The notes below the pieces were generated by a model. It saw only the letters and a program-made list of their open reading frames with translations. It ran no database searches and was not told where the DNA came from. A stretch of DNA of 64,000 bases from Neoarius graeffei (taxonomy: Eukaryota; Chordata; Actinopteri; Siluriformes; Ariidae): positions 46,901,021 to 46,965,020 of the forward strand of contig NC_083587.1 in the NCBI RefSeq assembly GCF_027579695.1. Direction: 5' to 3'. Of the stretch, positions 34,192-45,214 are shown in pieces. Numbering within the stretch: the first letter of the stretch is position 1; the number at the start of each line of letters is the position of its first letter. The translations under genes were made by a program, and so were the position numbers.

Positions 34192-34320
34192 ATGGAGGAC
34201 ATGGAGTCGTTAGTGTTGCTGGTCTCGGTGCTGTGGCTTGTTGTCACCGACAACGCCAACAGATACTGGCAAGAGCGTATAGATGAGGCGAGGCGCATAA
34301 GGCTTCAGAAATTCTCGTAA
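34192..34320 (+). pseudogene. Harbinger-type transposase first-exon remnant
   Basis: ATG at 34192, 42 codons, stop at 34318-34320: MEDMESLVLLVSVLWLV then an Arg-rich stretch with DEARRIRLQKFS. The acidic start followed by a basic stretch resembles the N-terminus of PIF/Harbinger transposases in fish, and its position in a TTA-flanked element agrees. The nuclease domain is absent. Confidence 0.5.
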
Positions 34321-34740
34321 TTCGTAATTATTCTTCTTCCGGGTTTGCGGTGTTTACAGATCCCAGCGCGCTCGCGGGGCGTGTGTGGGCATGTGAGGAC
34401 ACTCCTCCTCACCAATCAGTGCACAGGGGAGTGTCTGCTCACGCCCCCAACCTCAGTCGGCACGGTTTGGCTCGCTTCAGCCCCACTCCAAAACGGTGCG
34501 AGTTTTAGGGGCTAAGCAGGGCTGAAACGAGCTGAGTCGTGCTGGTTTTTGGTAGTCGAAACGCGAGCCGTGTCGGGCTGAAGTGAGCTGAAGCGAGCTG
34601 AAGTGAGCTGAAAAAGGGTAGTGGAAAAGGGCCATTAGTGTGGGTCACTGGAGGCTGGGTGTGAACGGCGAGTCATTAGAGTGATCAAAGGATTGCCCGT
34701 TAGGGTGATCAATGGCAAATTTAAGATGCCATTCCTCACT

Positions 34741-35395
34741 CAGGTGGGGTTTACATTAGACCGTATCAGCGGATCATCAGATTAACGTTTTTAAAACGAT
34801 TCGCGTGCACACAGCAACGCCAATACACGGATACGCTCGGCTCCGCAGGCATCCTGCGCTCCAAATCACTCCGCCCTGAACAGCGAGTGCCCTCTGGAGG
34901 GTGCGCACTCCGGCCCTGCGCAGCTCACAGAGCTCGCGAGTGAAGTGCACAAGCAGTGATTCGGGACTGAGCCGCTGTGTGTGTGATCCCAGTGCATATC
35001 ATTTACCACTTGCAAGTGGAAGGATGGCAAGCCTAAAGACAATCATAACTACACAATGGGCAGTATTTGCATCAGTATTTGCAGTATTTTCATACTCTTT
35101 AATGAAAGGTGATACAAGGCGGAAGTCTGCGCCGTTTTTCAGCAGTCGCGTCACATGACCAACGCCAGCGAATCAGGAAGGTGGATGTCACAGTGACGTT
35201 GTCCAATGACGACGCCAGCTAGAGCTCAGCACAGCGTATCCGTGTATTCTCAATGTTTACACAGCACCGGACCAGACACGATCTAGATTGAATACGTGGA
35301 CCCTGGCGGATTCCCGTTTCCCGGCGTTTTAATGTAAACGGACAGTGCATCCGCGAAGAAAACGAGACAGATACGGTCTAATGTAAACTTGGCCT
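34741..35395. mobile_element. TIR element, GATACGGTCTAATGTAAAC type
   Basis: GTTTACATTAGACCGTATC at the left is inverted as GATACGGTCTAATGTAAAC at the right. GC-rich interior with a short frame at 34901-35158 lacking motifs. No clear TSD; borders are good to a few bases. Confidence 0.75.
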
Positions 35396-35700
35396 CAATC
35401 TGGCAATCTGACTCTCTCTGCAAATTTAGGCATCTTAAAATGTTTTTATTAATGCCAAATAAAATATCTAGCACAAATTATATATGATAGACATAAATTA
35501 ATAATTTATAAATTTTATTTTAAACACGTTTTTAGTTAGCGGGACTGCAGCTTATCACCACTCCCGCACGCGCCCACATATGTGCACTCCCGCTCCCGCC
35601 CGCAATGAGCTTTCAAAATTTGTCCCGCGCCGCACTGCTTTGCAGCGGGTCCCGCGAGTCCTGCGGGACTCCCGCAGGAGTGCAGGGCTCTAATGGAAAT

Positions 35701-36270
35701 CTTTGAAACATTCGCTTTCTTCTTTTGAAAGCGCTCATGAAAATTAGCAACAAGACGACATGGTCATCACTATCCCCCGCCACGAGCATTTTATGAAGTC
35801 CTGAGTCTTAACACTTATGACCTTAAGCCCATCGCTTTAATATTGACTTATGATATCGTGCGTGCTATGACACCTTCATAAAACGCTACGCAGCTTTTTT
35901 TCAGTAGTATGAGCACGCAAAGTTTCACTGCTGTAGCTTCTGAGAAAACTTGTCCAGATCGAGTCCACTTGTACAAAGTCCAATAACATAAATCAAGGGT
36001 CATAACTCTGAAAATAATAATTTCTCGTAAATGATTTTCAAACTCAACTTAGATCATGAATAGTAATATGAGCACACAAAGTTTCATTGATGTAGCTTCT
36101 GTAGTTTCTGAGAAAACTTGTCCAGGTTGAAACGGACGGAAGGACGTCGTTCCTATACCCCCCCGTGCGCTTCGTGGTGGGGGATAATAATAATTTCTCA
36201 TAAATGATTTTCGAACTCAACTTGGATCATGAATAGTAATATCAGCACGCAAAGTTTCATTGATGTAGCT
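35701..36270. repeat. dispersed repeat with internal duplication
   Basis: Two near-identical 85-90-bp stretches at 36012-36101 and 36186-36270 (AATTTCTC..AAATGATTTT... to TTTCATTGATGTAGCT). Between them is GGACGGAAGGACGTCGTTCC, seen in other fish intronic repeats. The second unit is cut by a Tc1-like element and resumes at 37857. Confidence 0.7.
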
Positions 36271-36272
36271 TA

Positions 36273-37854
36273 CAGCTGTGGTCAGAAGTTTACATACAGT
36301 GACATGAATGTCATCTTGGATATGAATGTCATGGCAATATTTGGGCTTTCAGTCATTTCTTTGAACTGTTCTTTTTCTGTGGCAGAATGTACAGCATACA
36401 TCTTTAATTAAAAAAAAAAAACCACTAGAATTTGGTGCACAAGTTTTAATTTTCTTTGGGTTTTCTGAAATCAACACATGGTCAAAATTATACATACAGC
36501 ACACCTAATATTTGGGTAAAATGTCTCTTCGCAAGATTCACCTTGACCAAACATTTTTGTTTACCATGAACAAGCTTCTAGCAGAATTCTGGTTGGATAT
36601 TTTATGACTCTTCTTGGTAGAATTGGTAGAGTTCAATTAAATTTTTTTTTTTTCCCTTGGCATGGACTCGACTTTTCAATAGGGTTGAAGTCAGGACTTG
36701 TTTTAAACTTAATGCTAGCCCGCTTTATCCTCCACAACCAGCTCTGATGCGTGTTTGGGTTCATTGTCCTGTTGTAAGTCCCAAGTCATGTTCAAGTTTC
36801 TGATGGTTTATGCTGAATAATTCTGAGATAGTCCTCCTTCTTCATTATTCCATCCACTTTGTGCAATGAACCAGTTCCACTGTCAGCACAACAGCCCCAG
36901 AGCATGATGATCCTACCACCACCACCACCACCACCAGCTGGTACAGTGTCCCTCTGTACATGGTGGTCACTGTGGCCAAACAACTCAATCTTTGTCTCAT
37001 CTGACCATACAGCTTTCCTCCAGAAGGCTTCTTCTTTGTCTGTGTGGTCAGCTTCAAACTTTAGTTAAGCTTGAAGGTGTCAATTTTGGAGCAGGGGGTT
37101 ATTTCTTGGAAAACAGTCTCTTAGTCCATGGTGATCTGAATTGTAAACAGTGATCCATCAGCTTCCAGTTCATGGCAGGGCTGTGCCATGGTGGTTCCCA
37201 GGTTGTTCCTGACCATCCAAACCAATTTCCTTTCAGCTGAGGGTGCCAGTTTGGGTTTTTCTTGAAGCAAAGTGGCTTGGCAAAGTGACTACACCTCACA
37301 ATAACTTGGATACAATTGTTTGAACTGATCGTGAAATTTGCAGTTGTTTAGAAATGGCTCCAACAGACATTCCGGAGTTGCGTACATCTGCGATTCTCTT
37401 TCTCAGATCTGCACTGAGCTCCTTGGACTTTCCCATTTTACTGTGTGTTGGTCAATCCAATGAATGTTGTAAACAAACCCTTTTTATGAAGGCACAGAGA
37501 AGCTACCAGCTGTAGTCAATCATGATCACTAACAGGAAGTTAAGCGACCTCGGTCTTGGCAAGATAAGAGACATTTTGGAAGTTTCAGCACCTCTGAATT
37601 AATAATTAAGTGAGCATATGTAAATTTTTGAACGTGTATGTATAATTCTGACCCTGTGTTGATCTCAGAAAACCCAAAGAAAATTAAAACTTATGCACCA
37701 AATTCTAGTGTTTTTTTTAATTAAAGATGTATGCTGTACATCCTGCCACAGAAAAAGAAGAGTTCAAGAAATTACTCAAAGCCCAAACATTGCCATGACA
37801 TTCATATCCAAGATGACATTCATGTCACTGTATGTAAACTTCTGACCACAACTG
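36273..37854 (-). mobile_element. Tc1-like transposon with long IR/DR-type ends, copy 2
   Basis: TA at 36271-36272 and 37855-37856. Ends CAGCTGTGGTCAGAAGTTTA and CAGTTGTGGTCAGAAGTTTA (inverted). The terminal inverted repeats extend about 200 bp and share GACATGAATGTCATCTTGGA. The architecture resembles salmonid/Sleeping Beauty-type elements. Transposase on the minus strand is decayed: MGKSKELSA start near 37436, frame pieces at 37099-37299 and 36792-37057. Confidence 0.9.
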
Positions 37855-37856
37855 TA

Positions 37857-38342
37857 TGTTGTTTCTGAGGAAACTTGTCCAGATTGAAACGGACAGACAG
37901 ACTCCATTCCTATATCCCCCTGCGTACTTCGTGGCGGCGGATAAAAATAACATGTAGTGCAATTTTTTGAAATACCTTTTTTTCAAAATTTACTTATTTT
38001 TTCAATTAACTTAATTAATCTTCCTGTAATTCTTACAAAGTTGGAGACACATGGTTGTAGAACGATCTCCTCCATGCAGAATATTTTAAACTCGTTATAT
38101 TCTCAGGTTTGCGTATCTCGATGACTTTCTTCGATTCGGACCTTGTTTTCAGTCTGGTTCAAATCCAGACACTGAGTGACGGTCAATGCAAAACACTGTG
38201 TTTATTTACCAAATTTCTCAACAAGTCGATTTGTAACTATGGTTGGTTCACCAACTTATTGAAAGCTACTGAATTCATTACATCAGTAATCTTTACAAGA
38301 GATCATGGCGTGTATGAGTGACGAGATGGAGTTTGATTTCAT
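37857..38342. other. repeat tail, then unassigned intron
   Basis: 37857-37950 completes the dispersed repeat interrupted at 36271 (GTTTCTGAGGAAACTTGTCC). The remainder has no recognised feature. Confidence 0.5.
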
Positions 38343-38350
38343 CTGACCAC

Positions 38351-40207
38351 TAGGGATGTAATGATATATTGTGCTGTGATAAATCACGATACAAATTTAT
38401 GATTATCTAGGGTTTTTTCTAGAAAAATGAAAAATTTAGTATGAGGGCGCTCACCATGGCGAGGGAGCGGGGGGGGGGGGGGGGGGGGGGGGGGGATGTT
38501 GCCGGTTGTCCGTCCCCCCCTCCACCGTGCGAAGCCTTTGAAAAATTGAGGCTACAATGGGACATTCTGAGGCTATCCGAGAGGGAAATTGTAACAAATT
38601 GTCTGTCAACATTGAAAAAGAAAGAAGTCTTTGGTTTTCTTCCGTTTCATGCCGCGGGATGACATCTTTAAATGCCCAAGTGTCAACAAAAACAACTCAC
38701 GAACTACTTCTGTCAAAAGCTCCCATGCCGGTGGGTGAAAGGTCATTCAGTCTCGAGAAATCTCGCTCTACAAGTCAGCTGACCTTGTATGCAACCCATG
38801 TCAAATCTCCCGAGAGCAGCCGCGACAAGTAAACAACTAAACAACATGGCGCCTCAGTCTGGAAAACGCCAATTCGGATTGTTTTTGCACCGTCTGGCGG
38901 TGTATCTACTGTGATTGGAATATCTCATCTCATCTCATTATCTCTAGCCGCTTTATCCTTCTACAGGGTCGCAGGCAAGCTGGAGCCTATCCCAGCTGAC
39001 TACAGGCGAAAGGCGGGGTACACCCTGGACAAGTCGCCAGGTCATCACAGGGCTGACACATAGACACAGACAACCATTCACACTCACATTCACACCTACG
39101 GTCAATTTAGAGTCACCAGTTAACCTAACCTGCATGTCTTTGGACTGTGGGGGAAACCGGAGCACCCGGAGGAAACCCACGCGGACACGGGGAGAACATG
39201 CAAACTCCACACAGAAAGGCCCTCGCCGGCCCCGGGGCTCGAACCCAGGACCTTCTTGCTGTGAGGCGACAGCGCTAACCACTACACCACCGTGCCGCCC
39301 TGATTGGAATATTTTTGGAGTAATTATAACGTATTTGATGATCAGACACATTGTCACGTGGTGTTGCTGGGATGTTTTCACGGAGAAAAGATCGTTTTGA
39401 GAAAGATTGCATGTTGTGCAGTAGCATACAAGTGCATGGCCCAAGTGTGACTTGGGGTTCAATCGGCATTTCGGTAAGGGGGCGCACGCTGAGAGTAAGG
39501 GGGCGCAGCGCCCCTGTTCCCCGGTTTAGACGAAAGCCTGATTATCTGAATCAATGAAAAAAAAAATCGCAATTATTATCAGGCTGCGTAATTTCTTAGT
39601 TTTTCCTAGCTGAAACTGCACTGTTTAGACAGCAGAGGCTACAATAACATACAATAGCGGAAATGCACGTTACTTCACCCTAGATGGAAGTAACACAGCT
39701 CTAATGCTGTGAAAACACACACACAGAAACAGATCTAAAATAGGAACGAGCTGTTGTGTGAATAGATTTAACAAGAAATCGGAGCTCTATTTTTACAGAA
39801 TGTTGATAGCTAAAGAAAGGAGAAGAAAATGACAGTAGGACAAATTTAAACAAAACTGAAACAAAAAAAGTTTATTACCAAAAGGCCTATATGTTATTAA
39901 AAAATGTTTTTCCATTTTTAATAAAAGGAATTTTTTCAGTTAATAGTTTATATTTTACTCCAATCTTTACAAATCTGGGTAAATAATTATTGTTGGTTAT
40001 TAAGAAAGTAAACAAAAGTTTTTCTTTTTATTTAACAAAATTAATATTTAAGTTGATTAATAGGAAAATAAACGCTGACAGTTCTGTTACCAAAAAATGC
40101 ATCATTTAATTTTTTTTCCTCTCGAAAGCATAACGGAAAAATCGAATCGCGAACCCAATACTGTGAATCGAATCGAACCATGAATTGGGTGAATCACTAC
40201 ATTCCTA
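38351..40207. mobile_element. hAT-type element containing SINE copy 9
   Basis: TIRs TAGGGATGTAATGATA and TAGGAATGTAGTGATT (inverted), with an 8-bp TSD CTGACCAC / CTGATCAC at 38343-38350 and 40208-40215. A 27-G homopolymer is at 38469-38495. No transposase domain recognised. Confidence 0.8.
38924..39300 (-). mobile_element. DANA/Mermaid-type SINE, copy 9
   Basis: Perfect 12-bp TSD TGATTGGAATAT at 38912-38923 and 39301-39312. Short-tail form, nested in the hAT element. Confidence 0.95.
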
Positions 40208-40215
40208 CTGATCAC

Positions 40216-40728
40216 AGTTCCTTTCTCATAACGTGCAATTCACCGTCTGGTACAAAAATCCTAATCCAAGCTCCTTACAGAAGAACATCCTTTTCTGCTG
40301 TGCAGTTTAATGACACTGCTGTGAATGCCAAGTAAAACATGTTCAGATACAATCCAAGGCTGTGTTCCAAACCACATAATGTGCACTAATAGTAAGGACA
40401 CCGATGGTGCACTGAGAAACTTTTTAGTACAGTAGTATGCAGTTTGGGATGCAGACCCAGTATCGGTGACTCTGAGGATATAATCACCTAGTACTCCCAT
40501 TTCTACAATAGTGCTGAAACTTTATAAGGATAAAAAAACTTTATATAACGGTCACTGAGTCCCAGGTGAAAAAGTAAGACCACTCCGCTGCTCCACTGTA
40601 ATCTCACCGCTCATAGACACTGGCCGATTAATTCTCCAGGTCTATACTATAGATAACAAAACCATCTCATCTGATTACTACTACTACCTGTATTACAGGA
40701 TTATTACATGATCTATGGGCTCTGGTTA
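40216..40728. repeat. intron with a small MITE-like inverted repeat
   Basis: About 40361-40463 begins GGCTGTGTTCCAAACC and ends with the near-inverse GTTTGGGATGCAGACC, like many short fish MITEs. The rest is unassigned. Confidence 0.5.
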
Positions 40729-41011
40729 AAAGGTAGACTGCCTTTCAGATTTTTCAAGTGTAGGTCATACAAAGAATTTTCCCTGACGCACAATTATTTC
40801 TGTTTAGTGGACCAAAACCTACTGAATTCGAATCACAGACTTCCAGTTTTATTAGCTTTTTTTTTTTTAAATAGAACAATTAACGAATTTAAGGCCACGT
40901 GGCCCTAAATTCTCCGCTATATTTTCTTGATTCACTGTGACGCAATACAAGAAACTACGTCATGCATCACGTGGTGGGCTTTCCCTGTTTGCACAAGGCA
41001 TTGTGGGATAC
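40729..41011 (-). repeat. dispersed repeat R, copy 1
   Basis: Inverse match to 60916-61190 and 61340-61610. Landmarks are the GGCCACGTGGCC palindrome and the GGACCAAAACCTACTGAATTC block. Confidence 0.75.
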
Positions 41012-42363
41012 AAAAGGTGTGTGTGGTCTGGATCCATGTGGTTACATCGTCTCCAGCATGGCTGTTGAGCGTTCATCTGTTTACTTTTAATTTTAGATGT
41101 GGGGGGGAGAGAAAAAAAAAAACCCGCCCTTTTAGTTTTGCTTTTAATAAAGTTTGATTTTGCGGATCATGACAATTATTTATTGCATATCAATTCAGGT
41201 CGTCACTATATGAAATCACCAGTTCTCTCGGAGATTGGAAAACAAACAAACAAACAAACAAACAAGACAGACAGACACTTACTGAAAAGAAGAAAAATGG
41301 AATTGCTCCTGAACTCTTCAAATTTTGACCTCTTGCTTTGGGTTCTTTTCAAATGAATTTTCAACTGATATGACTTTATGCTTAAAAAAAAAAAACGCTA
41401 TTACTATACTACACATAATATAAGCTCATTATAACAACAGCTACTTGTAATCATAATAAAATGAAAATATGTCCTGATCATTTTTATTGCCGGATATGAG
41501 GCAAAAACCTGCACGTCACAACTGATTAAACCTGAGTGCACACACATTTAGGATGAGATAAAATGCTTTAAAAAAAAAAAAGGCTTTTAAAAGAAGACAC
41601 ACACACACACACACATGCACACTGACAGGCTGTAAAGGGTTACCTAACCACTGATAGCTGTTAGTGGTAATGGATGTTGACGCTGGACAGATTAGCAGAT
41701 TAGCGACAGCACGTTGTTGTTTCAGCTGAAATTTTACGAGCACAAACAATAAATAAGGTGTGTGAGTGAGCGAGCGTGTGAGTGCGCACGCCTGCATGTG
41801 TGCTTGTGTGTGTGTCGTACGAGCTGAAATCAAATAGTGCTAATAGAATTAGAGAGGATTGGATTAAACAGATGAAGGCAGATGGGAATGTCATTCAGAG
41901 CAGGTTATTATCTGACATTAATCAAACTAACCGTGTTAACACACATTACACACAATTTAGATCGGAGACACCTGATTGCCAATAAAGTAGTGAACACCCA
42001 GCAGAGAGAGACACACACACACACACAGGTATATTTTTAAATCCCGGCATCTAATTAACACGCTTAAGAGTTGGAAATGGTGCAAAACTTTTTTTTTTTA
42101 AAATATATAAAAGGTGTTTGTGAAAATTATAAGGAATGTACACATTATGGTAAACTGACAGTGAAGCTAAAAGGGTGCTCGCAGTAACTGACTTTTTTTT
42201 TAATGTGTCAAAGCCTTTTCTTTTAGAATACACTAATGGGTTGGGTGATGTGACGAAAATATATCAACACCAACATGGATCATGATATTTAGGTTTACTC
42301 ATAAACACTACCAGGAAAACAGTAATATTACATTATATTCCTGTAAAATAAAATGAACTAAAA
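41012..42363. other. G1 intron with simple repeats
   Basis: Contains (CAAA)n at about 41240-41264 and short CA/GT runs at 41599-41614, about 41760-41815 and 42012-42026. The stretch 41825-41990 is balanced, repeat-free sequence that could be conserved non-coding DNA; no exon supported. Confidence 0.4.
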
Positions 42364-42365
42364 TA

Positions 42366-42663
42366 CAGGGTGTTTCAAAAAATTTTCATAATCTAATAAC
42401 TTTGCCAATTCTCGTTCAACTGACCTCAAATTTTAACAGCATGTGTGGAAACAGGTCAAAATTTTATGTTTAATGTTTTTTGTTTTTATCTTTTTAGGTA
42501 TAGAAATGCCATTCACTGGAAAAGAAAAGGTGTTTTGTGTGTTAGAGTACGCTCGAACACAGTCCAACAAGACTGTGCAGTGTGCATTTATGAGAGAATT
42601 CTCTAAAAATGCACCAACTGCAATGCAGATTTGGACACGGCACTAAAAGTTCAAAGAGGAAGG

Positions 42664-42734
<71 letters not shown>

Positions 42735-42922
42735 AGGCGGCATGCATATTGAAAACTTGTGAAATCGTTCATGGAATCCGCATAATTTGAATTTCTCGTT
42801 CAAATTTTGCAGAATAAATCTTATATTGCTCAACATTAAGCCTGTTAGTTTCATTTGCCTCAACTACGTAGTTTCTGGGATATTTACATCTCAAATAGTA
42901 TCACATTTTTTGAAACACCCTG
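42366..42922 (+). mobile_element. mariner-type MITE with internal (GT)n, copy 2
   Basis: TIRs CAGGGTGTTTCAAAAAA / TTTTTTGAAACACCCTG, with TA at 42364-42365 and 42923-42924. Same structure as 4687-5220 in the opposite orientation; the (GT)n at 42665-42733 is longer here. Confidence 0.88.
42506..42646 (+). pseudogene. transposase N-terminal remnant (DUF4817-like)
   Basis: Begins MPFTGKEKVFCVLEYARTQS and ends ..MQIWTRH plus stop, differing by one residue from the remnant at 4938-5078. The (GT)n array begins 19 bases after the stop. Confidence 0.55.
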
Positions 42923-42924
42923 TA

Positions 42925-43250
42925 AAATAAATAAATAAATAAATAAATAAAAGTGAGTTTGTGGATACCTTAATTTAGTCTCTGCAAAAAATAAATTAAA
43001 TGCTGAAAATTAAATTTTTTTTTTTAAACTTTCAGAATAAACACTTAAATTTAAATCAGCTGCTTCCAATTTTGTAACTAGCATTAAAACTTAAAAAGGA
43101 GGAAAGAAAAAAGATATCTGCAATGTTTCAGGAAAATGTACTGTGACGTATTTGATCAGGATACTGATATCATCATATTGACGAGCCTTACTTAACATTC
43201 ACATGAAAGGCTAAACTGTACCATTTACATATTAAACTATTAAACCGTAG

Positions 43251-43288
<38 letters not shown>

Positions 43289-43453
43289 AACTGCTTAATG
43301 TGCAATTTAAAACTGCAAACTAAAAACTGAGAAATGGAAACATGAATCCCACCCCCCCCCCAAAAAAAACCCCTCTCCAATATCTTAAACGTTTCTGCTC
43401 ATATGAAGTGGTATGTCAGATGATTCAATACAGCAATATTTAGCAAACTTGAA
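42925..43453. other. G1 intron with simple repeats
   Basis: (AAAT)n at 42925-42950 and (GT)n at 43251-43286. No exon. Confidence 0.5.
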
Positions 43454-43957
43454 ATGGAAACTATGGATGCAGAAGTTAATGTGGTGGTAACGCGTTAACG
43501 CAATTTCTTTTTGACACCAGAAATTTTTGTAAATTATTTATTTATTTAACGTGCGATTAACGCATGCACGTTCTGTGCCCATCCCTCTGTAGTTTGGGAA
43601 ATCAGGATGTGACAGTGTGAGCGAGTGATGTAGCGAGTAGCTGGTCAGTGTAAGTCATGATAAAATGCACTTCTCAAGTTCAAGTTCAAAAGTGATTTTG
43701 TCATATGCACAGTACGGATATATCCTCTTGCACAATGAAATTCTTAGTTTGCTGTCCACCATGAATGCCAATTACAAATAAATAAATAGGCGGAAGAAAT
43801 AATACAAAGTACAGGTAGTCGTCGACTTACGACCTATGCGACTTACGACCGATCGACTTTACGACCGTCTGGTTATGACTGGCAAGTGTTTCCCAGCTGA
43901 GCTAGCTGAGCGTACGACAGTTTCCGCCCCAGTTCCTGGCAGCGCCTCTCGCCGCGT

Positions 43958-44320
43958 ACAACAATTTCCACCCCAGCTCCAGGCACATGCGCAGTCTCTC
44001 TCGCACTCCCTCGCGCACTCCGTCATACAGTTTCCGCCCCAGCTCCAGGCACATGCGCAGTCTCTCTCGCGCTCCCTCGCGCACTCCGTCATACAGTTTC
44101 CGCCCCAGCTCCAGGCACATGCGCAGTCTCTCTCGCACTCCGTCATACAGTTTCCGCCCCAGCTCCAGGCACATGCGCAGTCTCTCTCGCACTCCCTCGC
44201 GCACTCTGTCATACAGTTTCCGCCCCAGCTCCAGGCACATGCGCAGTCTCTCTCGCACTCCCTCGCGCACTCTGTCATACAGTTTCCGCCCCAGCTCCTG
44301 CTTTATGAAACGAGCAAATC
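43958..44320 (+). repeat. 66-bp minisatellite, open on both strands
   Basis: About five units begin ACAGTTTCCGCCCCAGCTCC: four of 66-69 bp (about 43958-44026, 44027-44092, 44147-44212, 44213-44278) and one of 54 bp (44093-44146), plus partial units at the ends. All lengths are multiples of three, so frames stay open on both strands. Confidence 0.92.
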
Positions 44321-44403
44321 CTCCCGCCAGCCCGAGCGCTGCAACAGCTGATGATGACGTAGACGACCCACAGCCAAGCACCAGTGATGCCAGCGGTCAC
44401 TAA
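44306..44403 (+). pseudogene. possible C-terminal transposase tail
   Basis: After the minisatellite the plus frame reads KRANPPASPSAATADDDVDD then PQPSTSDASGH and stop. An acidic Ser/Pro tail would suit a pogo-type transposase, but no catalytic part is present to prove it. Confidence 0.35.
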
Positions 44404-44968
44404 ATTTTGTATTTTGCTATGTTTTACATTTGTATTTTGGTATGTTTCAAACTAAAATGTTTTCTATTTTTCACACCTGTATTTCGTATTTTTTGTTTTG
44501 CACATATTAAACGAATTGTACTGTACGCAGTGTAGTATGCAGTGTTTGACTCAAACCAAATAATGAGCCAAGGTAATGAAATAAGAAAATGTTGATAAAA
44601 TAAGACTTTAAGATGATTACAATATCATTACACATCACAATATACTTGCGTTCATTTAACATAGGCCGACTTACGACCAGATCGGTTTACGACCGGTCAG
44701 TCGTAACCAAATGCGGTTGTAAGTCGACGACTACCTGTAAAGGCAATATAGCGCAAAATAAAAGCAAAAATAAGCAAAACACACCCAGTATAGTACAAAA
44801 TAAAAAAGTAGTGAAAAATAGGAAGTGTAATACAAAAATAAGGCAATGATCGGACTTGTGTACAAAATCAACTTATATTGTTGCATTCTGACTGTTTACA
44901 TAGAACATGTGCATTTTTTATATGCTTTTGATGGTCCAGAGAGGAGAAAAGGCAACGTGTTAAGGTCC

Positions 44969-44970
<2 letters not shown>

Positions 44971-45005
<35 letters not shown>
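44971..45005. repeat. (GT)n(GC)n microsatellite
   Basis: Alternating purine-pyrimidine run, GT then GCGC. Confidence 0.9.
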
Positions 45006-45214
45006 CATGCACTTGTATCACTATCCTTGTGAGGACCTTCCATTGACAATTATTATTGCAGTTAATTATTGTTGTGCCTGTACCTAACCCTAGTAATGAA
45101 AAGGAAACTTTTTGGCTCTTATTTTTTTCAATTTTTGTTTAACTCTTTACCCCATAATGATGACATATGATGCCTTGTCAAAATCTTGTCTTTAGACTTT
45201 TTTTTTTGTAAATA

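Larger units (their letters stand above)
33378..34634 (+). mobile_element. PIF/Harbinger-like element H2
   Basis: TIRs TGCCGCTTTTCCACTAC / TGGCCCTTTTCCACTAC with TTA target duplications (33375-33377, 34635-34637). Subterminal iterations of GAGCCGTGCC/GAGCTGAG-like motifs. A tandem duplication inside (33677-33846 and 33922-34091) and a short ORF at 34192. Confidence 0.85.
32136..35692 (-). mobile_element. hAT element hosting three nested insertions
   Basis: TIRs TAGAGGTCTGCGCGGG and TAGAGCCCTGCACTCC (inverted), with a perfect 8-bp TSD ATGGAAAT at 32128-32135 and 35693-35700. It retains the N-terminal DNA-binding part of a transposase and is interrupted by a Harbinger MITE (32315-32836), a Harbinger-like element (33378-34634) and a further TIR element (34741-35395). 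Confidence 0.92.
43812..44737 (+). mobile_element. Tc1/mariner superfamily (pogo/Tigger-like) element
   Basis: TIRs CAGGTAGTCGTCGACTTACG and its inverse, with TA at 43810-43811 and 44738-44739. Subterminal TTACGACC reiterations. The coding interior is replaced by a minisatellite followed by a short acidic tail frame. Confidence 0.85.

Noticed and set aside
38441..38662. Gly-rich 73-codon gene
   Set aside because: The Gly run is the G homopolymer; no homology pattern and inside a hAT-type element.
43958..44320. CRISPR-like array
   Set aside because: Units are contiguous tandem copies without distinct spacers, in a vertebrate transposon.
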